Shown here piece by piece: positions 1 through 5,017 of a stretch of DNA of 5,017 nt. Origin of the DNA: Rickettsiales bacterium (lineage in GTDB: Bacteria; Pseudomonadota; Alphaproteobacteria; Rickettsiales; JALZUV01). The notes beneath the pieces are model-generated. The model ran no database searches, was not told the origin of the DNA, and was given only the letters and a program-made list of their open reading frames with translations. Made by a program: the position numbers and the translations under genes. Where the stretch lies: NCBI GenBank assembly GCA_023301245.1, contig JALZUV010000168.1:1-5017 (forward strand), given 5' to 3'. The first letter of the stretch is position 1. Each line of letters starts with the position of its first letter.

Positions 1-375
1 TCATCGGGCGCGATTCGTAATCACCGTATTGATATCATGCTGAAAGCCTTCGCGATTGTTGGCTATGATGAAGCCTTTGTTGAGAATAAATTTGGCGCGC
101 TTTATCGTGCCTTCCAGTATGGCGCGCCTCCACATGGTGGAATTGCTCCGGGTGTTGACCGTATTGTAATGTTGCTGGCCGATGAGCCGAATATTCGCGA
201 AGTGATTGCCTTCCCGATGAATCAAAAAGCGGAAGATTTGCTAATGGGTGCGCCAAATACGGCGGATGATGCGCAACTGCGTGAGCTGAATATTCTGCTT
301 TCTCCATCAGCGCGCAAGGCGTTGGAAGAAAAACAGCAAGCGAATGTTGAACTTCCAATGGCGGATACAGCGTAG
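1..375 (+). CDS. aspS: Aspartyl-tRNA synthetase, C-terminal fragment (5' end outside window)
   Basis: This is the last 124 codons of a class II aminoacyl-tRNA synthetase that charges tRNA with aspartate in the cytoplasm. Reading is open from base 1 in frame 1, starting SSGAIRNHRIDIM, a conserved AspRS stretch, so the ATG at 37 is internal and not the start. Class II motif 3, with the ATP-binding arginine, is seen as GGIAPGVDRIVMLL (about fragment residues 46-59). It is followed by the family-typical IREVIAFPMNQKAEDLLMGAP. The C-terminal helix (QLRELNILLSPSARKAL) and a short non-conserved tail finish the protein at TAG 373-375. The stop codon overlaps the GTG start of nusB by one base, so the two genes are probably co-transcribed and translationally coupled. 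Identification is secure. Whether the enzyme is tRNA-Asp specific or also charges tRNA-Asn cannot be judged from this fragment. Confidence 0.96.
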   Translation, partial: SSGAIRNHRIDIMLKAFAIVGYDEAFVENKFGALYRAFQYGAPPHGGIAPGVDRIVMLLADEPNIREVIAFPMNQKAEDLLMGAPNTADDAQLRELNILLSPSARKALEEKQQANVELPMADTA

Positions 376-884
376 TGATTGAAGGATCGATTCAGCGTAA
401 GAACGCCGCACGCTTGGTATTTGTGCAGGCGCTTTATGGCGAGCATTTTGGTGTAACCATCAAAACGGCAGAAGGTTGGGTGGAGCTTTATAACGAAGAT
501 TTGCTAGAGGATGAAGCCCGCCCTGAAGTGGAAGCCGATGAAAATTCGGAAGAAGTGTTTCAGATGAAAACTGACATATTACCTGATATGAAGTTCTTAC
601 GTAAATTATTGCGTACATGGCTGACAGAAGATACGGCGGTTAAATATCAGCTGTCAATGCAGTTAGATTCGGTTAAAGAGAAGCGTCGGTTTTCGCGCCT
701 TAGCCCATTAATTCAATCGCTATTATGCGCAGCCACTCTCGAGTTGGTGCATACGAATAATAAAGCGCCCGTCATATTGAAAGAATATACTGACATTGCT
801 GGTGGGTTTTTTGATAACCCAGAGCTAGGCTTTATTAATGGCACGCTACAAGAATTGGTAAATTCTGCCGAAACTCCTGCATAG
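375..884 (+). CDS. nusB: Transcription antitermination factor NusB
   Basis: NusB is a small all-helical RNA-binding protein. With NusE (ribosomal protein S10) it binds boxA RNA and promotes antitermination, mainly in rRNA operons. The N-terminal helix signature RKNAARLVFVQALYGE (residues 8-23) and the C-terminal half SPLIQSLLCAATLELVH...APVILKEYTDIAGGFF...LGFINGTLQELV (110-162) match the family well. At 169 residues it is longer than the roughly 140 of E. coli NusB. The extra length lies in an acidic segment at about residues 33-62 (EDLLEDEARPEVEADENSEE) between the first helices. The GTG at 375 is chosen because the conserved N-terminus starts only a few codons later and no ATG precedes it in frame. 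The ribosome binding site is weak (GGCGGA at 360-365), so coupling to aspS translation is likely. An intrinsic terminator follows 25 bases after the stop. Confidence 0.94.
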   Translation: MIEGSIQRKNAARLVFVQALYGEHFGVTIKTAEGWVELYNEDLLEDEARPEVEADENSEEVFQMKTDILPDMKFLRKLLRTWLTEDTAVKYQLSMQLDSVKEKRRFSRLSPLIQSLLCAATLELVHTNNKAPVILKEYTDIAGGFFDNPELGFINGTLQELVNSAETPA

Positions 885-909
885 GCAGCAATCCAATAGA
901 TGGATTTCT

Positions 910-940
910 AAATACCCGCCTGTGCGGGTATTTCTTTTTT
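910..940 (+). terminator. Rho-independent terminator of aspS-nusB
   Basis: A perfect 10-bp inverted repeat, AAATACCCGC (910-919) and GCGGGTATTT (924-933), encloses a CTGT loop and is followed by C plus six T (935-940). The GC-rich core and T-tract on the plus strand are typical of intrinsic termination. The minus strand has no T-tract after the stem, so it should act only on transcripts coming from nusB. A second, weaker stem (AATCCA 890-895 with TGGATT 901-906) lies just upstream. The terminator isolates the downstream cassette from aspS-nusB transcription. Confidence 0.93.
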
Positions 941-957
941 AAATAAAGCGTAGGGTT

Positions 958-987
958 TTGCTGGCTGCTGCGTATCATAAGTATAAC
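958..987 (+). promoter_or_regulatory. Possible sigma70-type promoter for the sensor/sigma cassette
   Basis: TTGCTG (958-963) and TATAAC (982-987) are separated by 18 bases and resemble -35 and -10 boxes, lying just upstream of the ATG at 1004. A promoter is expected here because a strong terminator ends the previous unit at 940. No GGAAC-like ECF -35 element with a suitably spaced -10 was found by eye between 941 and 1003, so autoregulation by the downstream sigma factor is neither shown nor excluded. The assignment is by eye only. The short 5' leader (under 15 bases) that this placement implies is a mild argument against it. Confidence 0.3.
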
Positions 988-1003
988 AACGATTGAGGTA
1001 CTT

Positions 1004-1417
1004 ATGAAAAAACTATTAGCAACCGTGGCAATGGCCACTATTTTACTTAGCGGCGCAAGCTTTGCTGACGGCCATAAAGCGAAAATGGATGCGGCATTAG
1101 CCAAGCTTCCCGCTGAAAAATCCGAAATGGTGAAAGGCACGCTGAAGGAAATGCGCGCTGAGCGTAAAGCCAATAAGGCTTCGCATAAAGCCGAACGCGA
1201 ACAAATGAAATCTATCATGCTTGCGCCCCAGTTCGATAAATCTGCTTTTCTAAATCAGGCCGAAAAAATGGCGGATAAGAATAAAGCCATGAAGGTGAAT
1301 AAAGCCAGACGCATTGCCGATGTGGCTGAGAATCTGAATCAAGAGGAGCGTAAGGCGCTTATGGAAGCGATGCCGCGCAAAGGTAAAGGTAAGCACAAAC
1401 GCGGAAAGAAAGAGTAA
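1004..1417 (+). CDS. Exported Spy/CnrX-like periplasmic heavy-metal-sensor-type protein
   Basis: The 137-residue product starts with a clear Sec signal peptide: KK at 3-4 of MKKLL, hydrophobic core 5-17, probable cleavage SFA|DG after residue 21. The mature part is predicted almost entirely helical and very charged (31 Lys/Arg against 17 Asp/Glu). It carries nine methionines and three histidines. The pattern LPAEKSEMVKGTLKEMR (35-51), APQFDKSAFLNQAEKM (74-89) and LNQEERKALMEAMPRK (111-126) matches the helical-hairpin Spy/CpxP/CnrX superfamily, specifically proteins annotated as periplasmic heavy-metal sensor (Metal_resist). LNQEERKAL is an LTxxQ-like motif. The C-terminus is a polybasic tail (KGKGKHKRGKKE). 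A GAGG ribosome binding site (995-998) lies 5 bases before the ATG. A single base separates the stop from the GTG of the sigma factor gene, which supports a sensing role in the same circuit. A chaperone role like that of Spy is the alternative. The inducing signal is unknown. Confidence 0.82.
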   Translation: MKKLLATVAMATILLSGASFADGHKAKMDAALAKLPAEKSEMVKGTLKEMRAERKANKASHKAEREQMKSIMLAPQFDKSAFLNQAEKMADKNKAMKVNKARRIADVAENLNQEERKALMEAMPRKGKGKHKRGKKE

Positions 1418-1418
1418 C

Positions 1419-1985
1419 GTGGTAGATTACTCCAAACTTGTCGATGACTCCCTGCTGGAGGAAATTCAGCAGGGCAGTCATCCCGCTTTTTCGGAATTGG
1501 TGACACGTTATACGCAGCGGTTTTTCCGACTGGCCTATCGCTATGTCAGTCAAAAAGAAGCGGCAGAGGATGTGGTGCAGCGGGCCTTTCTTAAGCTTTG
1601 GGAAAAGCCATCGCGTTATGATGCTAGCAAGGGAGTGAAGTTTACCACTTGGTTTAGCCGCGTGATTATCAACCAAGGGCTCGATATGCAAAAGAAGCGC
1701 ACGCCCTTGTTGCTTGCCGAAAAATACGAGGCCGTTGATGATAGCGATGGCCAAGAAAAACAAATGATAGATGCACAGCAAAAAGTGCAACTAGAGCACG
1801 CAATCCGCAGCTTGCCTGATAGGCAGCAAACGGCGCTTAATCTTTGTTTTTACGAATATGTTAGCAATGCCGAGGCGGCCAAAGTAATGGAAATAACCGT
1901 CGGTGCAGTCGAGAGTTTATTGATGCGCGCCAAAACAAATTTACGAAGCAAATTAGAGGAATATCAAACGAGGTTATCCGCATGA
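1419..1985 (+). CDS. ECF-family (group 4) RNA polymerase sigma factor
   Basis: The 188-residue protein has the two-domain layout of an extracytoplasmic-function sigma factor. It would direct RNA polymerase to a dedicated promoter set when freed from its anti-sigma factor. Region 2 spans about residues 24-94, with the core-binding helix EAAEDVVQRAFLKLWEKP (47-64) and the -10 recognition helix around FTTWFSRVIINQGLDMQKKR (75-94). A polar linker of about 30 residues follows. Region 4 spans about 126-180, with the -35 recognition helix-turn-helix in NAEAAKVMEITVGAVESLLMRAKTNL (150-175). There is no region 1.1 or 3 and no C-terminal extension. The GTG start follows the sensor stop by one base, with GGAAAG/AGAG purine stretches at 1403-1414 as ribosome binding site. 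Its stop overlaps the next gene by 4 bases. Gene order sensor, sigma, membrane protein points to envelope- or metal-responsive control. The exact ECF group cannot be assigned by eye. Confidence 0.93.
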   Translation: MVDYSKLVDDSLLEEIQQGSHPAFSELVTRYTQRFFRLAYRYVSQKEAAEDVVQRAFLKLWEKPSRYDASKGVKFTTWFSRVIINQGLDMQKKRTPLLLAEKYEAVDDSDGQEKQMIDAQQKVQLEHAIRSLPDRQQTALNLCFYEYVSNAEAAKVMEITVGAVESLLMRAKTNLRSKLEEYQTRLSA

Positions 1986-2254
1986 CAAACACAAAATTTG
2001 ATAATTGGCTAGAGCAGCGCCCTATTGAGGCCGCCGACCCTACGTTAGAAGCACGCATTATGACGCAAGCACAAGTTACCTCGCAGCAAGAGCAAGGCAA
2101 ATGGAAATGGGCGAACCCTATTTATGGCATGATGGCAGTAGCGCTTGTTGCGGTGTTTTTAAGCATTGGGCAGCCAGTAGAAGAAGGCGAAACTGTAAGC
2201 GATGAGCAATTGTTCGCAGAGATATTTTATTACGACGACGACACTATATTTTAA
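1982..2254 (+). CDS. Small single-span membrane protein, probable anti-sigma factor (CnrY-like architecture)
   Basis: The 90-residue product has a hydrophilic N-terminus (1-45), one transmembrane segment (about 47-63, IYGMMAVALVAVFLSIG) and a 27-residue tail. The tail (64-90) contains nine acidic residues and no basic one, ending YYDDDTIF. Basic/aromatic residues before the span (KWKW, 40-43) favour N-in/C-out topology. This would put 45 residues in the cytoplasm to bind the sigma factor and the acidic tail in the periplasm. CnrY of Cupriavidus is known to be of similar size and topology and to sequester CnrH through its short cytoplasmic segment. The zinc-binding HxxxCxxC motif of ZAS-type anti-sigma factors is absent, as there are no cysteines at all. 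The start ATG overlaps the sigma factor stop (ATGA), with GAGG at 1970-1973 eight bases upstream. The assignment rests on position, size and topology, because no sequence signature for the function is visible. Confidence 0.7.
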   Translation: MTNTKFDNWLEQRPIEAADPTLEARIMTQAQVTSQQEQGKWKWANPIYGMMAVALVAVFLSIGQPVEEGETVSDEQLFAEIFYYDDDTIF

Positions 2255-2263
2255 ACACAATCT

Positions 2264-2270
2264 GGGAGGG
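2264..2270 (+). promoter_or_regulatory. Strong ribosome binding site of the surface-antigen-like gene
   Basis: GGGAGGG lies 4 bases before the ATG at 2275 in the 20-base gap after the membrane-protein gene. It is the strongest Shine-Dalgarno match in the window. It suggests the exported protein is made in higher amounts than the sigma and anti-sigma pair on the same transcript. No promoter-like boxes are seen in the gap. Confidence 0.7.
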
Positions 2271-2274
2271 TTTT

Positions 2275-2775
2275 ATGGTTAAAAAATTATTGATACTGGG
2301 GGCAGCGTTATTGTTGCTACCTTTGACGGCCGCCGCGCATGGTAGCAGTGGTTATAATAAATATGACAATTGCCGCGAGTTTAATGAGCGCGTTCGCATT
2401 AATGGAAAAAAGCAACGGCTTAAAGGCATGAGCTGTCGCCAGTATAATGGCGATTGGGAGTTTGTAAGTTACGATGAATATGAAAATGCTTATCGTAACC
2501 AAAATCACCATAGTGACGATAATTATACCACTAACAATCGAGTCTCTAACCCACTTATTGGGGTTTCGATTGGCTTGGGTCGTGGGCTTTATGGCTATGG
2601 AAAGTCTCGCCGAGGTTATAATAGTTCTTATGGCTCTTACAGCAACTACGGCCATAAATCGCGCGGCGGGAGTTATTTAAAATCGCAGCGAAAATATAAT
2701 AAACGTAACTTGAAAAAGCGCGGTGGAAATTCTTTCTCGCTTCTAGTGAAAAAAAACAATAACAATAAGAGATGA
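2275..2775 (+). CDS. Exported 17 kDa surface-antigen-like protein with basic Gly/Tyr/Ser-rich tail
   Basis: The 166-residue protein opens with a signal peptide (KK at 3-4, Leu-rich core 5-17, cleavage AAA|HG after residue 21). No lipobox cysteine is present, so it is probably not a lipoprotein. Residues 32-64 (NCREFNERVRINGKK...GMSCRQYNGDWEFV) fit the C-terminal signature of the 17 kDa outer membrane antigen family of Rickettsia and other alphaproteobacteria. In that family CRE[YF] and CRQ.[DN]G.W are separated by a short hydrophilic hairpin. C33 and C54 could form a disulfide. In usual members the motif ends the protein after a glycine-zipper segment. Here it comes first and is followed by about 100 low-complexity residues: a short glycine-containing stretch (NPLIGVSIGLGRGLYGYG, about 92-109), then Gly/Tyr/Ser/Arg/Lys repeats and an Asn/Lys end. 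An envelope or cell-surface location is likely and the function is unknown. It sits in the sigma-factor operon and its stop overlaps the thiL start (ATGA). Confidence 0.75.
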   Translation: MVKKLLILGAALLLLPLTAAAHGSSGYNKYDNCREFNERVRINGKKQRLKGMSCRQYNGDWEFVSYDEYENAYRNQNHHSDDNYTTNNRVSNPLIGVSIGLGRGLYGYGKSRRGYNSSYGSYSNYGHKSRGGSYLKSQRKYNKRNLKKRGGNSFSLLVKKNNNNKR

Positions 2776-3722
2776 GTGAGTTTGATTGGATAGCCCGTTA
2801 TTTCGCTCCCCTCGCGGCAAAGGAGGGGTTAGGGCTAACCGATGATGTCGCGCTATTTACACCCACTGCGGGCAAAGAACTAGTGCTTACGACCGATGCT
2901 ATTACTGCTGGTGTTCACTTTTTTGCAGATGACGAGCCTGCTTCAATCGCGCAAAAATTGCTGCGGGTGAATTTATCTGACCTTGCAGCTAAAGGTGCAG
3001 AGCCACGCGGTTATTTACTATCGTTGCTATTGCCATCTGATATTGAAGAAAGCTGGCTGCAAGGGTTTGTTACTGGGCTTGCCAGCGACCAAGCGCGTTA
3101 TGGTATTTATCTTTATGGCGGCGACACTAGCCGCATTAATGGCCCTATCACGGCGAGCATTACCGCCATTGGCGAAGTTTCTGCTGGCAAAATGCTGAGG
3201 CGTAATGGCGCGCAACTTGGCGATATGCTTTACATGACAGGCGGCATTGGCAATGCCGCATTGGGGCTAAAAGTTCGTGAAGGTAAGTTAGAGGCGAATG
3301 ATTATTTGCTGCAAAAATACCTTTACCCCAGCCCACAGCTTAATGTGGGGCAACAGCTAATTGGCACGGCGACTGCCTGCATGGATATATCGGATGGGTT
3401 AGTGCAAGATGCAGGGCATCTCGCTAAAGCCAGTGCCGTTGGGATTACCATCAATACCAGCCAACTAACATTGTCGCGCGAGGCTCGTGATATTCTGAAC
3501 CAAGATGATAGCTATTTTAACTTGATGCTAACCGGCGGCGATGATTACGAATTGCTCTTTACTGCACCACTATCGGCCAATGATACGCTGATAAAATTAT
3601 CCGAACAAAGTGAGGTTACGATAACCGCCATTGGTACAGTGACGGAAGGTGAAGGAGTGAGCGTGCTAGGAGGTGATGGTAAACCCCTGACGTTTGATGT
3701 GCAGGGCTGGAAGCATTTTTAA
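2772..3722 (+). CDS. thiL: Thiamine-monophosphate kinase ThiL
   Basis: ThiL phosphorylates thiamine monophosphate with ATP to give the coenzyme thiamine diphosphate, the last step of thiamine biosynthesis, in the cytoplasm. The 316 residues match the family length. Signature segments in order: LTDDVALF (22-29, acidic metal-binding pair; the usual preceding Gly is Thr here), LTTDAITAGVHF (39-50), VNLSDLAAKGAEP (66-78), YGGDTSR (115-121), MDISDGLVQDAGHLAKAS (204-221, Mg-nucleotide site) and LTGGDDYELLFT (253-264). The C-terminus LTFDVQGWKHF is also typical. The protein belongs to the PurM/SelD/HypE ATP-binding fold. The start ATG overlaps the upstream stop by 4 bases (ATGA) with only AAGAG directly adjacent, so translation probably depends on coupling. 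No internal promoter was recognised. This places a housekeeping cofactor gene at the end of a sigma-factor operon. Its TAA lies in the same TTAA as the stop of the convergent transferase gene. Confidence 0.97.
   Translation: MSEFDWIARYFAPLAAKEGLGLTDDVALFTPTAGKELVLTTDAITAGVHFFADDEPASIAQKLLRVNLSDLAAKGAEPRGYLLSLLLPSDIEESWLQGFVTGLASDQARYGIYLYGGDTSRINGPITASITAIGEVSAGKMLRRNGAQLGDMLYMTGGIGNAALGLKVREGKLEANDYLLQKYLYPSPQLNVGQQLIGTATACMDISDGLVQDAGHLAKASAVGITINTSQLTLSREARDILNQDDSYFNLMLTGGDDYELLFTAPLSANDTLIKLSEQSEVTITAIGTVTEGEGVSVLGGDGKPLTFDVQGWKHF
3719..3722. other. Shared palindromic TTAA carrying both convergent stop codons
   Basis: The TAA of thiL is at 3720-3722 on the plus strand and the TAA of the transferase gene is at 3721-3719 on the minus strand. 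The two coding regions therefore overlap tail to tail by four bases. There is no room for an intergenic terminator, and no hairpin with a T-tract was seen on either strand close to the junction. Transcripts may thus run into each other's gene. Confidence 0.9.
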
Positions 3723-5017
3723 AAGCCTTGTGCTGTGCCTTCGCGCCGTGGGTCAGCTGCACCTGTTAGGCTACCATCTTCTTGAATCATAATAGCATGA
3801 ATACCGCTGGTGAGTGGCTTGGTTTTTAACCGATGGCCAAGCGCTTCAAGCTCGCTTTGGTGAGGTAAGGTGGCTTCTATTACTGCATGGCCTTTGTTTT
3901 TTTGTAAAAAATGCGGACGATTAATGGCCTCTTGCAACGGCAATTTCCAATCAAGCACTGCAATTAGGGTTTTTAGCACATAGCCAATAATGCCCGAACC
4001 CCCAGGGGAACCTAACACCATCAATAACTTATCGTTTTTATCAAACACCATGGTTGGGCTCATCGAGCTTCGTGGGCGTTTATAAGCTTCCATCCGATTA
4101 GCAACAGGCAGGCCGTCAGCTTCAGGAGTAAAGGCAAAGTCGGTGAGTTGATTATTCATGACAATACCATGGGTGGGCGAGATGATACTGCTACCAAAAC
4201 TATGTTCCACCGAGCTGGTGAGCGAAACCGCATTGCCTTGTGCATCGACAATACTAAGATGGGTGGTAGAAGGCGCATCATATGAATTATCAACGCCTTG
4301 TGCCGCTTTTAACTTACCTGCTACATAAGGCACAGCACTTGCTTGGCTGGGGTTTATAAGGGGGCGGCGTTGGGCTACATAATCATCGGCGAGCATGGCT
4401 TGCAGCGGTATATCGATAAAGTCAGGGTCGGCGATATAGTGATTTCTATCAGCGAAGGCTAGCTTCTGTGCCTCTAATATTAAGTGCATCTCATGCGGAT
4501 CGTAAGCGGTTTTCAGTTCAAACCCTTCAAGCAATTTTAAGCTTTGTAATAGCGTGCTTCCACCAGAGCTAGGCGGCGGCATACTACAAATTTTATAATC
4601 GCGATAATGGCCGCAAATGGGGGAGCGTTCAATGGCGACATAATCTTTATAATCTGCAATTGAAAGACGGTTTTTTGCTACGCCTAAGTGCAAATCTCGT
4701 GCGGTTTTTGAACGAACATGCCCCGTATAGCCTTGCCGTAATTCTCGCAAAAATCCAGATAGATTCGGATTGCGAAAAACTTCGCCAACAGGGTAAGGCT
4801 TGCCGTCTTTAAAATAGAGTTTCTTAAATTCGTCGCTTGGGTTAAAGCGAGCGGCATAGGCGATACTATCATGCAGGCGTTGGCTTAATTTAAAACCCTT
4901 ACCCGCAATAGATTCTGCCAGCGCTAGAGATTCTGCCCAGCGGTTTTCGCTATCGTTACTATGGTTTTGATGCGCCATCCACAGCATATCTAGCAGCCCT
5001 GGTACACCAATGGCGCG
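3719..5017 (-). CDS. ggt: Gamma-glutamyltransferase, partial (N-terminus outside window)
   Basis: This N-terminal nucleophile hydrolase cleaves gamma-glutamyl bonds of glutathione and related compounds, usually in the periplasm, and matures by self-cleavage into two subunits. The frame stays open through base 5017 (reading RAIGVPGLLD before the Met at 4987), and AIGVPG is itself a conserved core motif. The gene therefore continues off the edge and 4987 is not the start. Counting from that Met: MPPPSSGGS (136-144) is a conserved large-subunit loop. The processing site is S240/T241 in APSTTHLSIVD, giving Thr241 (codon 4267-4265) as the nucleophile. NNQLTDFAF (278-286), RPRSSMSPT (304-312) and LGSPGGSGI (325-333, oxyanion region) follow, and the C-terminus GAADPRREGTAQGF is typical. 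Key small-subunit residues are present, so an active enzyme is expected. The signal peptide and the substrate-binding arginine of the large subunit lie outside the window. Acylase-type activity on other gamma-glutamyl-like amides is an alternative. Confidence 0.95.
   Translation of the reverse strand, partial: RAIGVPGLLDMLWMAHQNHSNDSENRWAESLALAESIAGKGFKLSQRLHDSIAYAARFNPSDEFKKLYFKDGKPYPVGEVFRNPNLSGFLRELRQGYTGHVRSKTARDLHLGVAKNRLSIADYKDYVAIERSPICGHYRDYKICSMPPPSSGGSTLLQSLKLLEGFELKTAYDPHEMHLILEAQKLAFADRNHYIADPDFIDIPLQAMLADDYVAQRRPLINPSQASAVPYVAGKLKAAQGVDNSYDAPSTTHLSIVDAQGNAVSLTSSVEHSFGSSIISPTHGIVMNNQLTDFAFTPEADGLPVANRMEAYKRPRSSMSPTMVFDKNDKLLMVLGSPGGSGIIGYVLKTLIAVLDWKLPLQEAINRPHFLQKNKGHAVIEATLPHQSELEALGHRLKTKPLTSGIHAIMIQEDGSLTGAADPRREGTAQGF

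Noticed and set aside
835..1218. Minus-strand open frame of 127 codons across the nusB end, terminator and sensor gene
   Set aside because: It crosses the intrinsic terminator and is antisense to two well-supported genes. Its translation shows no recognisable domain.
1359..1790. Minus-strand open frame of 143 codons opposite the sigma factor gene
   Set aside because: It is a shadow of the sigma factor coding region, whose regions 2 and 4 are clear. The product has no recognisable motif.
2317..2680. Ile/Thr/Ala-rich open frames on both strands inside the surface-antigen-like gene
   Set aside because: Their odd composition comes from reading low-complexity Gly/Tyr/Asn codons out of frame. The frame with signal peptide, strong ribosome binding site and antigen motif is the real one.
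2710..2750. Possible internal promoter for thiL starting at TTGAAA (2710-2715)
   Set aside because: No acceptable -10 box occurs 16-18 bases downstream, so it was not listed as a feature.
3704..3730. AT-rich near-palindrome GCATTTTTAAAAGC at the thiL/ggt junction as a bidirectional terminator
   Set aside because: The stem is almost pure A/T with no loop and no GC core, too weak to call an intrinsic terminator.
4987..4987. Met at 4987 as the start of gamma-glutamyltransferase
   Set aside because: The frame stays open to base 5017 and the ten upstream codons (RAIGVPGLLD) match the conserved family core, so the gene continues beyond the window.

Overview
The window looks like a chromosomal segment of an alphaproteobacterium of moderate, slightly AT-leaning base composition. 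The placement rests on three points. The AspRS and NusB sequences look alphaproteobacterial. There is an alphaproteobacterial-type periplasmic heavy-metal-sensor protein next to an ECF sigma factor. An exported protein carries the Cys-Arg-Glu...Cys-Arg-Gln signature of the 17 kDa surface antigen family known from Rickettsia and relatives. The genus cannot be fixed from the sequence alone.

Left part (1-940): the 3' end of aspS (aspartyl-tRNA synthetase) runs directly into nusB (transcription antitermination factor) with a 1-nt stop/start overlap. The pair is closed by a textbook intrinsic terminator with a perfect 10-bp stem and a T-tract.

Middle part (941-2775): a compact four-gene cassette begins after the terminator and a possible promoter. 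In order it encodes a Lys/Met-rich exported Spy/CnrX-like sensor, an ECF sigma factor, a 90-residue single-span membrane protein that fits a CnrY-type anti-sigma factor, and an exported 17 kDa-antigen-like protein with a basic Gly/Tyr/Ser-rich tail. Gaps and overlaps (1-nt gap, 4-nt overlap, 20-nt gap, 4-nt overlap into thiL) indicate one transcription unit. The working model is an envelope- or metal-stress switch. The periplasmic sensor would act on the short acidic periplasmic tail of the membrane protein, which would hold the sigma factor at the membrane through its cytoplasmic N-terminus. The fourth gene is a candidate output. This model is inferred from architecture and is the most interesting content of the window.

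Right part (2772-5017): thiL (thiamine-monophosphate kinase) is the last gene of the plus-strand unit and starts inside the stop codon of the surface-protein gene. A gamma-glutamyltransferase gene on the minus strand converges on it, and the two share a palindromic TTAA in which each has its stop codon. The N-terminus of the transferase lies beyond the right edge. nusB and thiL, often direct neighbours in alphaproteobacteria, are here separated by the stress cassette, which suggests the cassette was inserted between them.

No tRNA, rRNA, CRISPR array, insertion sequence or other mobile element was seen. The only non-coding stretch above 100 bases is 885-1003, which holds the terminator and the putative promoter.
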